Notes under the pieces: model-generated
What the model was told of the DNA's origin: nothing
The model's database searches: none
What the model saw: the letters and a program-made list of their open reading frames with translations, nothing else
Position numbers and translations under genes: made by a program
Shown here: positions 1 through 5,231 of the stretch, piece after piece
Numbering within the stretch: position 1 is the first letter of the stretch
Layout: the number at the start of each line of letters is the position of its first letter
DNA from: Candidatus Dadabacteria bacterium
GTDB lineage: Bacteria > Desulfobacterota_D > UBA1144 > Nemesobacterales > UBA2774
Direction of reading: 5' to 3'
NCBI GenBank assembly: GCA_030632765.1
Contig: DAOVUC010000145.1
Coordinates: forward strand, 1 to 5,231
DNA length: 5,231 nt

Positions 1-1497
1 ATAAAACTAAAGGACTCAGATATTAGATTGAACTCTCTGAACTTATCTACAGAGGGGCAAATAAACCGGGGAACAACAAACTTAATAAACCTCTCTATAA
101 GCTCTAACAAAATTGATTTATCAAATATGAGAGAGATATTCCCTTTTCTTAAGGACTACAATCCCAGCGGCCACCTGGAACTCCTGCCAACACAATTTAC
201 GGGGGAGCTTGGTAAAGGACAAGCACCTCAAATTAAAGGTTCTCTAGTCTTGTCCAATGCAAGTATTCATCCACCTTCAATTGCAGAACCTATAAAAGAT
301 ATAAATACAAAAATTGATTTTACGGGGAAATCTGCCGACATCAAAGATATGTCTCTACGCTTAGGAAGCTCTGACATACGTCTTTCTGCAAAAATCGACA
401 AATTCTCTCCACTTGTGCTTAGCTATAAGCTCACCTCCCCTGAATTGCACTTATCAGATATTAAAGAAAGGGATTCTCTTAGCAGCAAAACTGAAATAAT
501 AAAAGACCTCAAGAGCGAGGGGAAAATTTCAAAAAGGCATAGTACCCTTATGTTTAAGGGATCCCTGTCTTCGCCAGAGGCTACTTTATCCGATTTTGAG
601 GTAAAGGATCTGGAAACCAGCTTTAATCTGATAGGTGAAACCTTAAAAATAGATAGATTCAGTTTGAAAGCATATGACGGAACAATAAAAGGTAAAGGAA
701 GTTATGGTTTTGGTCCGGACTCAGACTTTTCTCTAATATCAAGCGTTCGAGGTCTAAATTTAAGGCAGTTTTTGATCTCACTTGACTCTGAAAATGCCGA
801 GAAGATTGAAGGAAAAGCAAACCTTGATATCAACATCTTCGGAAACGGGAGCACGCGGGATGAGATAAAATCAACTATAGAAGGAACCGCTAAAGCTGAA
901 ATAATAGACGGGGCCGTACTAGATATTAATTTAGCCGATGAGGTGTTAAAAGGGATAACAGGGGTCCCTGGGTTAACGTTATTCTTCTCACCACAAACCA
1001 AGGAGAACTATCCCCAAGTATTTACGGCGCAAGACACGGAATTTGAAGAGTTCAAGTCTTCTTTTATCATTGAAAAGGGCAAAATGGAGACTCGCAATCT
1101 CAAGATCACTTCAAAGGACTATTCCATTTCCGGAAAGGGGTGGATAAACCTTGAGGGGAAAGTGGATATTAAATCTGTCCTTGTACTATCCCGGGAATTC
1201 TCAGAGGATTTAGAAACTGATGTGCCGGATATAGGATATATAACAAATCGGGACGACCGGGTAGAAATCCCTTTCGCAATCTCCGGAACAATTCCTAAAG
1301 CCAAACCCAAGCCGGATATATCTTACTTAGCAAAACTGGTTCAGCGCGCGGGTATACGTAAAGTGATAGACAGTTTTGCCTCAGAGCCTGATGAACCTAC
1401 AGAAGAAAATAGTGAGAAGCAAAATCAGCCAACATCCAAGAAAAAAGAGAAACGTCTGGATGAAAAGATATTTGATGAACTTAAGGATCTTTTTTAA
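1..1497 (+). CDS. AsmA-family envelope protein, C-terminal part (5' end off window)
   Basis: The frame is open from base 1, so the TTG at 28 is probably not the true start and the gene begins upstream. The visible 498 residues are mostly beta-prone repeats typical of AsmA/TamB/YhdP-type proteins. The best match to the AsmA C-terminal region is around residues 275-385: a GNGSTRDEIKSTIEG segment, then EIIDGAVLDINLADEVLKGI, then FKSSFIIEKGKMETRNLKI and YSISGKGWINLEGKVD. This is the family pattern of 'small G-rich linker, dG-x-(l/i)-xx-(i/d)-(d/n)-L, nonpolar-strand F-x-i-xxG, G-x-G-x-i-dL'. It is followed by EIPFAISGTIPKAKPKPD, the usual closing strand. The tail (about residues 458-498) is charged and low-complexity (Glu/Lys/Gln) and ends in IFDELKDLF. 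Known AsmA-like proteins are anchored in the inner membrane by an N-terminal helix (not in the window) and span the periplasm; several E. coli members help phospholipid transport to the outer membrane. That role here is inference. Family assignment is fairly sure; the exact subfamily is not. Confidence 0.8.
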   Translation: MKLKDSDIRLNSLNLSTEGQINRGTTNLINLSISSNKIDLSNMREIFPFLKDYNPSGHLELLPTQFTGELGKGQAPQIKGSLVLSNASIHPPSIAEPIKDINTKIDFTGKSADIKDMSLRLGSSDIRLSAKIDKFSPLVLSYKLTSPELHLSDIKERDSLSSKTEIIKDLKSEGKISKRHSTLMFKGSLSSPEATLSDFEVKDLETSFNLIGETLKIDRFSLKAYDGTIKGKGSYGFGPDSDFSLISSVRGLNLRQFLISLDSENAEKIEGKANLDINIFGNGSTRDEIKSTIEGTAKAEIIDGAVLDINLADEVLKGITGVPGLTLFFSPQTKENYPQVFTAQDTEFEEFKSSFIIEKGKMETRNLKITSKDYSISGKGWINLEGKVDIKSVLVLSREFSEDLETDVPDIGYITNRDDRVEIPFAISGTIPKAKPKPDISYLAKLVQRAGIRKVIDSFASEPDEPTEENSEKQNQPTSKKKEKRLDEKIFDELKDLF

Positions 1498-1530
1498 GCA
1501 TTAGCATTTTGAGGGAAAATCTATTCTTAA

Positions 1531-1559
1531 TCTACACTTAATTTATTATGGCCTATAAT
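1531..1559 (+). promoter_or_regulatory. Candidate sigma70-type promoter for the secreted LolA-like gene
   Basis: A perfect -10 box TATAAT lies at 1554-1559. Seventeen bases upstream is TCTACA (1531-1536), which matches four of six -35 positions. Transcription would start near 1566, giving a leader of about 30 bases before the ATG at 1596. The -10 box is overlapped by an inverted repeat (1541-1563). Predicted by eye only. Confidence 0.45.
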
Positions 1560-1563
1560 AAAT
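1541..1563. repeat. Perfect 9-bp inverted repeat overlapping a -10 box
   Basis: ATTTATTAT (1541-1549) and ATAATAAAT (1555-1563) are exact reverse complements around a 5-base GGCCT spacer. The right arm, with the last spacer base, contains the TATAAT box. It could be an operator for a dimeric repressor, a weak hairpin ending transcription of the upstream AsmA-like gene, or chance in AT-rich DNA. The stem has no G-C pairs and no T-tract follows, so a strong intrinsic terminator is unlikely. Confidence 0.5.
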
Positions 1564-1582
1564 CGCTTAAAAATTTAATATG

Positions 1583-1588
1583 AAGGAG
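1583..1588 (+). promoter_or_regulatory. Shine-Dalgarno AAGGAG for the gene at 1596
   Basis: AAGGAG ends seven bases before the ATG at 1596, a good spacing. It supports that start, which is directly followed by a Lys-Lys signal-peptide N-region. Confidence 0.85.
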
Positions 1589-1595
1589 AAGTGGA

Positions 1596-2381
1596 ATGAA
1601 AAAAATATTATTTGAGGTCATATTAACCATCATCTTAGTAACCCAATTTTCCAACTTATCACATGCACAGCTTGAGGAGTCCTATGATGCGCACGGCGGT
1701 CTTACAACTTTCAAAGAGTTTGGGACTCTTGAATATGATCATGAAATGGAGATCACTGAAGTTGTTAAGTTAAAAGATCATCAACTTATTGATCTACATT
1801 CCCGTAATGTTCTTATAACGGGTGACACGTATAAGCTTGGATTTGATGGTCAAGAAGCGTGGATCGCGCCTAATATGGCTGCTTTAGGACTACCGCCCAG
1901 ATTTTATTCTTCGACCCCGTTTTATTTCTTCGGCGTACCCTTACTTTTTGCCGATCCCGGCGCAAACATAGAATCGCTAGGAACAAAGGAACTGGATGGA
2001 AAAGAATACAATGTTGTTAAAATTTCATACAATCCAGGCATCGGGGATACGCCAGACGATAATTACGTAGCATATTTGGACAAAGAAACCAACCGGCTCA
2101 AAATCCTGCATTATATCGTTACATACCCTCCGCTTATGCAGGGCAAGTCTATTGAAGAACTAGAGCGGCACGCCGCCGTCTACCAACAATGGCAGGAAGT
2201 AAACGGACTTATTGTCCCCCAAAAAATTGTCTTCTTTGAGTGGTCTGATGATAAGCTGGGAGACAAAATAGTTGGTTCCATGACATTTGAGAATGTATCT
2301 TTCAAGAAAAAAAGTCCTGACCAGGCAAGTTTTCAAAAACCGGAAGGTGCAGAGATAGACAACTCCCACAGGGCACAATAG
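1596..2381 (+). CDS. Secreted periplasmic protein, DUF6503/LolA-like
   Basis: The 261-residue product starts with a clear Sec signal peptide: MKK, a hydrophobic stretch (about residues 4-18), and a likely signal peptidase I site after SHA at residue 24. There is no lipobox Cys, so the mature protein should be soluble in the periplasm or exported. The mature part opens with YDAHGGLTTFKEFGTLEYD, which I recognise as the pattern of DUF6503-type proteins (AHGG-x-x-x-(w/f)-x-x-(f)-x-T-x-x-(y/f)-(d/e)). These are thought to adopt the open beta-sheet fold of LolA/LolB lipoprotein carriers. Later segments fit too: YKLGFDGQEAWI, the FFGVPLLFADPG stretch, LDGKEYNVVKISY, NYVAYLDKETNRL, and VNGLIVPQKIVFFEW near the C-terminus. 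No catalytic motif is visible. The function is unknown; binding of a lipid or other hydrophobic ligand is inference from the fold. It sits 98 bases after the AsmA-like gene and 66 bases before fumC. The stop is TAG. Confidence 0.8.
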   Translation: MKKILFEVILTIILVTQFSNLSHAQLEESYDAHGGLTTFKEFGTLEYDHEMEITEVVKLKDHQLIDLHSRNVLITGDTYKLGFDGQEAWIAPNMAALGLPPRFYSSTPFYFFGVPLLFADPGANIESLGTKELDGKEYNVVKISYNPGIGDTPDDNYVAYLDKETNRLKILHYIVTYPPLMQGKSIEELERHAAVYQQWQEVNGLIVPQKIVFFEWSDDKLGDKIVGSMTFENVSFKKKSPDQASFQKPEGAEIDNSHRAQ

Positions 2382-2431
2382 AAAAATTCCCTTCTTATGG
2401 CATAATTAAGATTCTCTAAATTAGGACATTC

Positions 2432-2438
2432 AAGGAGG
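2432..2438 (+). promoter_or_regulatory. Shine-Dalgarno AAGGAGG for fumC
   Basis: AAGGAGG ends nine bases before the ATG at 2448 and fixes that start. The 66-base gap from the previous gene has no evident terminator and no convincing promoter (only a CATAAT at 2401-2406 without a good -35), so fumC may be co-transcribed with the upstream gene. Confidence 0.85.
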
Positions 2439-2447
2439 AGTTTAGTT

Positions 2448-3854
2448 ATGGCTAGTAAAGGATTTAGAACAGAGAGTGATTCAATGGGGGAAATGACTGT
2501 CCCTTCGCATGCATATTACGGCGCTCAAACCGCAAGAGCGATAGAGAATTTTCCAATAAGCGGAATTCGCAAACATAGTCTTTTGATCCAGGCCATGGGA
2601 ATGATAAAACAATCAGCTTCCGAAACCAATATGGAACTCGGGCTACTTAACAAGAAGTTTGGTCGAGCCATTGTAAAAGCAGCCCAGGAAGTGATTGACG
2701 GAAAATTAGATGATCATTTTGTACTCGACGTTTTCCAGACAGGCTCCGGAACATCGACAAACATGAATACCAATGAAGTAATAGCAAACCGCGCAAACGA
2801 AATCTTAGGATCGAAAAAAGGAGATAAGTCAGGTGTACACCCAAACGATCATGTTAACATGGGACAATCCAGTAATGACGTATACCCGACAGCAGTCCAC
2901 GTAGCGTCTATATTGGCGATTGATCAACTTTTATTACCAGGACTAAAAAACTTACACAGAGCACTTAATTCAAAAGCGCGCCAATTCGACAAAATAGTAA
3001 AGATCGGCCGCACTCACTTGCAAGATGCAACACCTGTAAGACTAGGACAGGAATTCGGCGGTTATGCGAGCATGATAGAGCATGGGACTAAAAGAGGCCA
3101 GTACGCACAGGGAGAGTGATCTGAGCTTGCGATTGGAGGTACAGCAGTAGGCACCGGCATAAACACACACCCCAGATTCGGAAGACTTGTAACCAAAAGG
3201 CTCAGCAAGATGACCAAGGCAAAGTTAAGAGAAGCCGAAAATCATTTTGAAGCTCAGGGGGCTAAAGACGCAGTAGTTGAGGCAAGCGGCTCCCTAAAAA
3301 CACTTTCGGTCAGCCTAATGAAGATAGCAAATGATATCAGATGGCTCGGAAGCGGTCCTAGATGCGGAATAGGTGAAATCCTAATCCCGCCGGTACAGCC
3401 GGGATCTTCAATCATGCCCGGAAAGGTAAATCCCGTAATCCCCGAGGCAGTTTGTCAGGTAGCGGCTCAGGTAATGGGTAATGATTTAACCATAACAATA
3501 GGCGGACAATTTGGTAATTTTGAATTAAACGTTATGATGCCGGTTAAGGGACATAACCTTCTACAGTCTATAGAGCTTTTAGCAAGAGCCTCCGACGTGT
3601 TTGCGGACAAATGCATCAGAGGAATTAAGGCAGACAAAAAACGCTGCGAAGAAATGATTGAGAAGAGTCTCGCAATGTGCACGAGCCTTGCCCCTGTTAT
3701 CGGGTATGACAGCGCTGCCAAAATTGCTAAGGAAGCATATGAAAGAGGAAAAACAGTAAGGGAAATTGCACTTGAAAAGAAAGTCCTTCCGGCAGCAAAA
3801 TTAAATGAACTCCTTGACCCATGGTCAATGACTGAACCTGGAACAAAAAAATAA
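2448..3854 (+). pseudogene. fumC: fumC, class II fumarate hydratase, interrupted by one in-frame TGA
   Basis: Fumarase C interconverts fumarate and L-malate in the TCA cycle and is a cytoplasmic homotetramer. Read through, the frame has 468 codons plus stop, almost exactly the usual length (E. coli FumC is 467). All family signatures are present: TGSGTSTNMN at about 98-107, HPNDHVN at 131-137, GQSSND at 139-144, GRTHLQDATP at 187-196 with the active-site His at 190, ELAIGGTAVGTG at 226-237, and the signature loop GSSIMPGKVNP at 319-329 with its catalytic serine, followed by FGNFELNV at 355-362. Codon 224 (3117-3119) is TGA, at a position that is a hydrophobic residue (Leu/Val) in relatives. 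Flanking residues stay aligned with no gain or loss, so it is not a simple frameshift. As read, only a 223-residue fragment would be made, lacking the GSS loop; active sites need residues from three subunits, so it should be inactive. The second half has only a weak internal start (ATG 3210, after AAAAGG). Sequencing or consensus error remains a real alternative. The family call is near certain. Confidence 0.93.
3117..3119 (+). other. Premature in-frame TGA codon within fumC
   Basis: The frame reads ...GTKRGQYAQGE-TGA-SELAIGGTAVGTG. Compared with E. coli FumC (...HNLKHIEYSLPHV-AELALGGTAVGTG), the TGA replaces exactly one residue, Val there and often Leu elsewhere. One base change (TTA to TGA) would explain it. 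The other genes whose ends are visible here stop with TAA or TAG, and their Trp codons are TGG, so there is no sign of TGA reassignment to Trp. Confidence 0.9.
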
Positions 3855-3865
3855 ATTTTCTATTA

Positions 3866-3900
3866 AAATAGGGGACGCGGTATCTCTGCGTTCCTTATTT
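3866..3900. terminator. Rho-independent terminator after fumC, possibly bidirectional
   Basis: Beginning 12 bases after the fumC stop, 3866-3878 can pair with 3888-3900 over 13 bp (two G-T wobbles) around a 9-base loop. The inner GC-rich part is GGGACGC/GCGTTCC; the outer part is A/T. The 3' side runs into a T-rich tail (TTATTTGTAT). The 5' flank is A-rich (AAAAAATAAATTTTC...), so the hairpin could also work on the other strand. The T-tract is imperfect, which lowers confidence slightly. Confidence 0.75.
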
Positions 3901-4025
3901 GTATACGATGAAATTTCTTGGGTACAACTAAACACTTACTAATTCTATGCCGTCCAAATCCTACACGAGATTCTTATTAAGGAGTACCACAAAAGGTAGA
4001 AATAGATCCCTTATTCTTAGTATCA

Positions 4026-4047
4026 GAAAATAATTCTTGCTATTTTC
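4026..4047. repeat. AT-rich inverted repeat, 7-bp arms
   Basis: GAAAATA (4026-4032) and TATTTTC (4041-4047) are exact reverse complements with an 8-base loop, followed by a T-rich run (CTTTTATTATC). The stem has a single G-C pair and would be weak. It may be chance, a leftover weak terminator, or part of the promoter region. Confidence 0.3.
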
Positions 4048-4086
4048 AGCTTTTATTATCTTCCTATAAATAATTGCTATTATAAT
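4043..4086 (+). promoter_or_regulatory. Candidate promoter region for the small lipoprotein gene
   Basis: Two options overlap. TTTTCA (4043-4048) with TATAAA (4065-4070) has a 16-base spacer. A perfect TATAAT lies at 4081-4086 but without a recognisable -35 at the right distance. Either would give a 5' leader of roughly 45-65 bases before the ATG at 4140. A promoter is expected here because a terminator separates this gene from fumC. Confidence 0.4.
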
Positions 4087-4126
4087 GTATCCTAGAGCTT
4101 CATTAGTCATTATATAAGTTCAATTC

Positions 4127-4132
4127 AGGAGG
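4127..4132 (+). promoter_or_regulatory. Shine-Dalgarno AGGAGG for the lipoprotein gene
   Basis: A consensus AGGAGG ends seven bases before the ATG at 4140. It supports the start and that this short frame is a real, well-translated gene. Confidence 0.85.
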
Positions 4133-4139
4133 ACAGTTA

Positions 4140-4415
4140 ATGCGCAGGTTTTCTATCTTAGCAATCTTAATTCTCATTCTTCCCTTATTTGCATGTGGAA
4201 CTTTTAAATCTGGAAAAGATATAGCTATCGATTCACCCATAAAAGTATCCAGAAAGAAACAATCGCTTAGTAAAGCAAGACAAGAAGTAGAGAAATCAAG
4301 AAGAGAATTGGACAATTGTCTGGCAAATTATTCAGGGGATGAATCCAAATGCCAAAGAGAAAAAGAGAACTACGATTCTGATGTAGAAGAGTACGTTTCT
4401 ATTCAAACAAATTAA
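4140..4415 (+). CDS. Small lipoprotein with helical body and a C-x10-C pair, function unknown
   Basis: The 91-residue product has an N-terminal MRRF, a hydrophobic stretch (about residues 4-17) and a lipobox LFAC with the lipidated Cys at residue 19, so it should be processed by signal peptidase II and anchored by lipid. Residue 20 is Gly, not Asp, giving no inner-membrane retention signal by the E. coli +2 rule, so the outer membrane is likely (inference). Residues 20-36 look like a linker. Residues 37-83 are strongly charged (Lys/Arg/Glu rich, for example KARQEVEKSRRELDNC and KCQREKENYDSDVEEY) and should be helical, perhaps two helices joined at the NYSGDES turn. Cys60 and Cys71 flank that turn and could form a disulfide closing a helical hairpin. 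I do not recognise a named family. The perfect ribosome site, signal sequence and lipobox make it a real gene. It lies alone behind a terminator and faces the outer-membrane protein gene. The stop is TAA. Confidence 0.85.
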   Translation: MRRFSILAILILILPLFACGTFKSGKDIAIDSPIKVSRKKQSLSKARQEVEKSRRELDNCLANYSGDESKCQREKENYDSDVEEYVSIQTN

Positions 4416-4424
4416 CGCCACCAA

Positions 4425-4453
4425 TTATTCAATGAACTTGAATTCTTGAATAA
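4425..4453. terminator. Weak inverted repeat between convergent genes, possible terminator
   Basis: TTATTCAA (4425-4432) and TTGAATAA (4446-4453) are perfect 8-bp reverse complements with a 13-base loop. They lie in the 72-base gap where the lipoprotein gene (+) and the outer-membrane protein gene (-) end facing each other, where a shared terminator is expected. The stem has only one G-C pair and no clean T-run follows on either strand, so the terminator role is uncertain. Confidence 0.35.
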
Positions 4454-4487
4454 ACCCCGTCCTTAGTAGTAATACTGGATTCAAAAT

Positions 4488-5231
4488 TTAGAACCTGATC
4501 TGGAAATCAAAGATAAAATCAGCTTTAGCTATATCACTGGTGGGTCCTTCTACGGGAATCTGTACTGCAAAACCTGGGCTGATTTTCTTGCCGAATCTTA
4601 TTCCGGGAGTAACAAATAAATCTGTTTTCCCGCCGGTATCAACACTAGGAAGCGTATATCCATTAAACTCGAGGAAAACAATTGGGGCAATAATAGGAAC
4701 TGGAACGTTTACACCTGCAGCCGCTCCATAATAAACTCTAAATTCAAAGTTGTCACCCTCAAAATTTTCCGAGTTGAAAATATAATCCGTACCAAGATTT
4801 GCCTGTAAACTAAATGGTCCCTTCCAAGTGGCTCCCGCAACATAAGGAGTAGCGGTAACAGCTTTATATATATACGTTGGGAGATCCCTTCTATAGCTCG
4901 TCGCAGCCTCAAGTCTTCCCTGACCATCTGTAAAAGCAGTAGGAAGGACAAGCTCTAGACCGGCTGAGAAAACATAATTTCTCGATTTAATTAATACCTG
5001 TTTTACCCCTACCGTTATATTAGAAAACTCATAGCCGTTCCTTGCCCCCTCCACATTATTAACACCTCCATAAGGTGCATCTATATAAAGACCAAAGAAG
5101 CCGCTTTCTGAAGGAAGATCCAGTCTTATCGAATAGAAAAACAGCTGATCCCCAAAATCTTTATCTAAAGCTACCACTTCAAGATCGGCCATTACTCTTC
5201 CCAACGGAAGTGGTGATTCGAGAAACAAGGG
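4488..5231 (-). CDS. Beta-barrel outer-membrane protein, C-terminal part (5' end off window)
   Basis: The minus-strand frame stays open to the window edge (a Pro codon precedes the TTG at 5228-5226), so the start and signal peptide lie to the right. The visible ~247 residues show outer-membrane barrel features. There are many alternating hydrophobic/polar strands with aromatic girdles (FFYSIRLDLP, FGLYIDAPYG, YVFSAGLELVLP, FEFRVYYGAAAGVNV, FLEFNGYTL, LFVTPGIRFGKK). There is no Cys, and polar Gly/Asp/Asn loops separate the strands. The last strand, ADFIFDFQIRF, has strictly alternating Phe/Ile and ends in Phe, matching the C-terminal signal recognised by the BAM complex. The general look resembles the 'transporter'/MetA-like putative outer-membrane channel proteins, but I cannot assign a substrate. 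The fold is fairly confident; the function is unknown. The stop is TAA, 72 bases from the convergent lipoprotein gene. Confidence 0.78.
   Translation of the reverse strand, partial: PLFLESPLPLGRVMADLEVVALDKDFGDQLFFYSIRLDLPSESGFFGLYIDAPYGGVNNVEGARNGYEFSNITVGVKQVLIKSRNYVFSAGLELVLPTAFTDGQGRLEAATSYRRDLPTYIYKAVTATPYVAGATWKGPFSLQANLGTDYIFNSENFEGDNFEFRVYYGAAAGVNVPVPIIAPIVFLEFNGYTLPSVDTGGKTDLFVTPGIRFGKKISPGFAVQIPVEGPTSDIAKADFIFDFQIRF

Larger units (their letters stand above)
3901..4139. other. Intergenic region with no gene seen
   Basis: Between the fumC terminator and the small lipoprotein gene I see no credible coding frame: an ATG at 3908 runs only seven codons, and AAGGAG near 3979 is not followed by a usable start. 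The stretch becomes very AT-rich after about 4020 and holds a weak hairpin (4026-4047), two -10-like boxes (TATAAA 4065-4070, TATAAT 4081-4086) and the ribosome site at 4127-4132. It most likely carries the promoter and leader of the lipoprotein gene. Confidence 0.6.

Noticed and set aside
702..1001. Minus-strand reading frame inside the AsmA-like gene
   Set aside because: It fully overlaps a well-supported gene and shows no family motif or ribosome site. It is a shadow frame.
28..1497. TTG at 28 as the true start of the AsmA-like gene
   Set aside because: The frame is open to base 1, no ribosome site or N-terminal membrane anchor is visible, and the protein looks like an internal-to-C-terminal piece.
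3117..3160. Selenocysteine or other programmed recoding of the fumC TGA
   Set aside because: The position is not Cys in known class II fumarases, I see no convincing hairpin just downstream, and the codon replaces a buried hydrophobic residue.
2448..3854. Alternative genetic code with TGA as Trp or Gly
   Set aside because: Trp is encoded by TGG in the secreted protein and in fumC, the aligned residue is neither Trp nor Gly, and only one in-frame TGA occurs in the window.
3210..3854. A separate gene starting at ATG 3210
   Set aside because: It is the in-frame C-terminal half of fumC. The Met falls inside a conserved helix, conserved fumarase sequence continues upstream to codon 225, and the ribosome site is weak.
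4540..4731. Plus-strand reading frame inside the outer-membrane protein gene
   Set aside because: It overlaps the barrel gene antisense, with no ribosome site or recognisable protein features.
4709..4951. Second minus-strand frame inside the outer-membrane protein gene
   Set aside because: It is an out-of-frame overlap of the barrel gene with no recognisable motif.

Overview
The window looks like chromosomal DNA from a Gram-negative (diderm) bacterium. It is moderately AT-rich (roughly 40% GC by eye). It encodes an AsmA-type envelope protein, a secreted periplasmic protein, a lipoprotein and a beta-barrel outer-membrane protein, which only make sense in a cell with two membranes. The species cannot be fixed from sequence alone. 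There are no mobile elements, tRNAs, rRNAs or CRISPR repeats, and Shine-Dalgarno sites are strong and standard (AGGAG/AGGAGG).

Layout, left to right. (1) 1-1497 (+): C-terminal ~500 residues of a large AsmA-family protein whose start lies off the left edge. (2) 1596-2381 (+): a secreted ~260-residue protein resembling the DUF6503/LolA-like periplasmic fold, preceded by its own likely promoter with a palindrome over the -10 box. (3) 2448-3854 (+): fumC, a full-length class II fumarase reading frame (468 codons) broken by one in-frame TGA at 3117-3119; the same frame continues on both sides without a shift. A good hairpin terminator follows at 3866-3900. (4) 3855-4139: a gene-free stretch holding the terminator, a weak AT-rich hairpin and candidate -10 boxes. 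(5) 4140-4415 (+): a 91-residue lipoprotein with a charged, probably helical body and a C-x10-C pair. (6) 4488-5228 and beyond (-): C-terminal part of a beta-barrel outer-membrane protein, convergent with the lipoprotein gene and running off the right edge.

Four of the five genes concern the cell envelope (AsmA-like protein, secreted LolA-like protein, lipoprotein, outer-membrane barrel), while fumC belongs to the TCA cycle. The most notable point is the interrupted fumarase: either a recent nonsense mutation, a sequencing or assembly error, or, much less likely, a recoded TGA. I see no convincing evidence for a new defence, mobile or RNA-based system here.
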